Shown here: one piece after another, positions 62,099 to 64,000 of the stretch | How positions within the stretch are numbered: position 1 is the first letter of the stretch | Layout: each line of letters starts with the position of its first letter | NCBI GenBank assembly: GCA_005656395.1 | Contig: SRSI01000020.1 | Coordinates: 558,001 to 622,000 of the forward strand | Source: Strongyloides papillosus | Taxonomy: Eukaryota; Nematoda; Chromadorea; Rhabditida; Strongyloididae | Length of the DNA: 64,000 bases | Reading direction: 5' to 3' | The notes under the pieces: model-generated | What the model saw: the letters and a program-made list of their open reading frames with translations, nothing else | What the model was told of the DNA's origin: nothing | Databases searched by the model: none | Made by a program: the position numbers and the translations under genes

Positions 62099-64000
62099 CA
62101 TGATTATAATTTTACTTGCTAAAATATACATATATTTTGTTTCATTACACTGAATATAATGATATATAAACAATTTATTAACAATCTATTAACATGAAAT
62201 TGTCAAAGTTATAAATATATAATAAAATGGTTTTTTAATTTTTGCTTCTTTCTTTTTCATATTTTTTTGAATTTTAAAAAATTTATACTAAGATGCAGTA
62301 GATAATACTTTAATTTGATGAGTTATTTTTACACTTTTCTTACTTAATAACTTTCATAATATTTTACTCTTTTTATTAAATGATTTCTTTTTAAAAGTAC
62401 ATTTAAAATTCATCTTAAATGTTGATTTTAAGCAAATTTTTGAATCATTAAACACTATCTATTTTTTCATAATATAAAAGATAATAACTTTAAATGAAAT
62501 TGTTTTCCAAGAACGTACTCAAGATATATTTAAGAAAAAAAGTGGGCTAGCATATGAGTATAAAATCATAAAAAAGCATTAAATAAAAAAACTTTTACAA
62601 CCACTCAATTAGTTAAACTATACCTATATGATTCATTTTGCATAAACTTTTTTCATTTTTTTCCAATTAGTTTAAAGATTTATCGAATATTTATGATCTA
62701 AGCATAACAATTTGCATATGTAGCAAAAGGTAGTAAAAGAAAAAAAACTTTTGTTTACATTTTGTCACTCAATTTTATTTTGAAATTATACTTTTACGAT
62801 TTATTCATGTTTAATTTTTTACATCTGTAACAACGAAACTTTGTTATAACATATTTATTTATATATTTTGAAAGTAAAATGTTTTATTAAATATTTTTCT
62901 ATTTATTATAAAACAATTATTAAAAAAAAAGGACAAAATTTTTATAGTATTTTTCTATAAAAATTTATATTAAGATTTTAATTTTAGATTGTTAAGTAAA
63001 ATTAATCTAAAATAAGTTTCTTAATACTTTTTAAAAAGCAATAATTTCATTGATAAAGAAGATAAGCTATTCATTATTGTCATAGTAATACATTCAACTG
63101 TTTATTTTATGTATAAATATTTTTAATTTGCCAATTTTAAAAGATCATTAATTTATTTTATAGGTATATATCATGGTTTTTAAAGATAAGGATACATTAT
63201 GACAATGATAAGCAAGTTACTATATACAAAAACTCATGAGACATAATAAAAATGACTGTACATTTTAAACAAATTTGTGATTCATATTATTTTTATCTAC
63301 TAAAGAAATTCTTTTATTTACCTTACTTATTTATACGTTTAAATAATATCTTTCTATAAATAAATTTTTTATAATTATATAAACTTTCACTTTTTAATTC
63401 CATTAAAAGATATTTTTTTCCCATATAAAAAAGGAATTTTTATCTCTAATAGAATTAATGGTATAAATTTACATTCAAAAAATATTTATAAATATTCAAT
63501 GACTTTTATTATTAGCATAATAACTAATAATTTTATTAATAGTAATATTAATTGTTAAACATTACTATATATGGAATTCTCAATATAATTTTCTTTTAAT
63601 GGATGTTTAAAATGTTAACAAATATTTAACTTTTAAAACAAATTATTAATTTATTTTTAGATTTTATAAAAGATTTTTTTGTTTTTAATGAGATAATATT
63701 GAATTAAATTTTATTTTCCCATTATATACAACTTTCTTTAATTTAAAAAAAAATAACTAGAAGGATTGTTCTTTGAAAAAATATTTATATATAATATTAT
63801 ACAATATTTGCATTACAGACCATAACTTTGTTATTTACAGATTACTGCTTACAAATTTATAACGAATAGGTTTTTATGATACAAATATTAATATAAATAT
63901 ATATTTATAATTTCTTTTAATCTATTTATAAAGCATATATTAAAGAGTTGACAAGTATAGCAGTTATAATTTTAATATTAACGTTAACATTAAGTAAAAA
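62099..64000. other. right flank, no gene seen
   Basis: Very AT-rich, with the kinase 3' UTR at the left. No ATG-led frame of quality, RNA gene or repeat array is recognised to the end of the window. Confidence 0.5.

Overview
The window looks like nuclear DNA of a very AT-rich nematode, most likely a Strongyloides-type (clade IV) worm. The reasons are the extreme AT content outside genes, tiny introns (37 to 85 bp in every gene but one) with GT-AG ends and T-rich acceptors, a nematode-type actin, nematode-style seven-helix chemoreceptors, a CK1-like kinase of the type expanded in nematodes, and AG acceptors just before start codons that fit trans-splicing or 5'-UTR introns. I see no rRNA, tRNA, CRISPR array, transposon or bacterial operon. 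Gene models below were spliced by hand, with reading phase checked at every junction. Family calls rest on motif recognition, not on database searches.

Layout. From 0.6 to 3.1 kb there are two small convergent orphan genes; the second has an apparent 1-base frameshift in an A-run and an in-frame TAG between two copies of a charged motif. From 3.1 to 20 kb lies a 17 kb desert, unusual for such a compact genome, with a few hairpins and a weak minus-strand micro-ORF. At 20.0-21.5 kb is a two-exon nuclear-type regulator with a conserved C-terminal helical domain; my leading hypothesis is a LIN-14-like (BEN-type) protein. At 22.5-24.2 kb (minus) is a Canopy-family ER saposin protein, and divergent from it at 24.8 kb is Mediator subunit MED31 with a long acidic tail. 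At 26.2-31.7 kb (minus) is a giant type II membrane protein with seven degenerate vWA-like domains joined by Thr-rich linkers. A second desert (31.7-36.5 kb) precedes a cytoplasmic/muscle-type actin gene with strikingly G+C-richer codons.

From 40 to 64 kb genes are denser: a full-length P-glycoprotein (ABCB), two unrelated serpentine chemoreceptor-like genes on opposite strands, a DNAJB-type cochaperone, a PLD3/4-like type II membrane nuclease/phospholipase, a SIRT2-like deacetylase, a glycoside hydrolase family 1 protein that has lost both catalytic glutamates (klotho-like pseudoenzyme), a single-pass cadherin-related protein, and a CK1-family kinase.

There is no obvious joint pathway. Several genes encode surface or secretory-pathway proteins (vWA repeat protein, P-gp, chemoreceptors, PLD-like, GH1-like, cadherin), and three are divergent, repeat-expanded or catalytically dead. 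The most novel items are the seven-domain vWA protein with broken metal sites and a GC-AG intron, the doubly dead GH1 protein, the MED31 tail, the two-motif broken orphan gene, and the desert upstream of the LIN-14-like gene.
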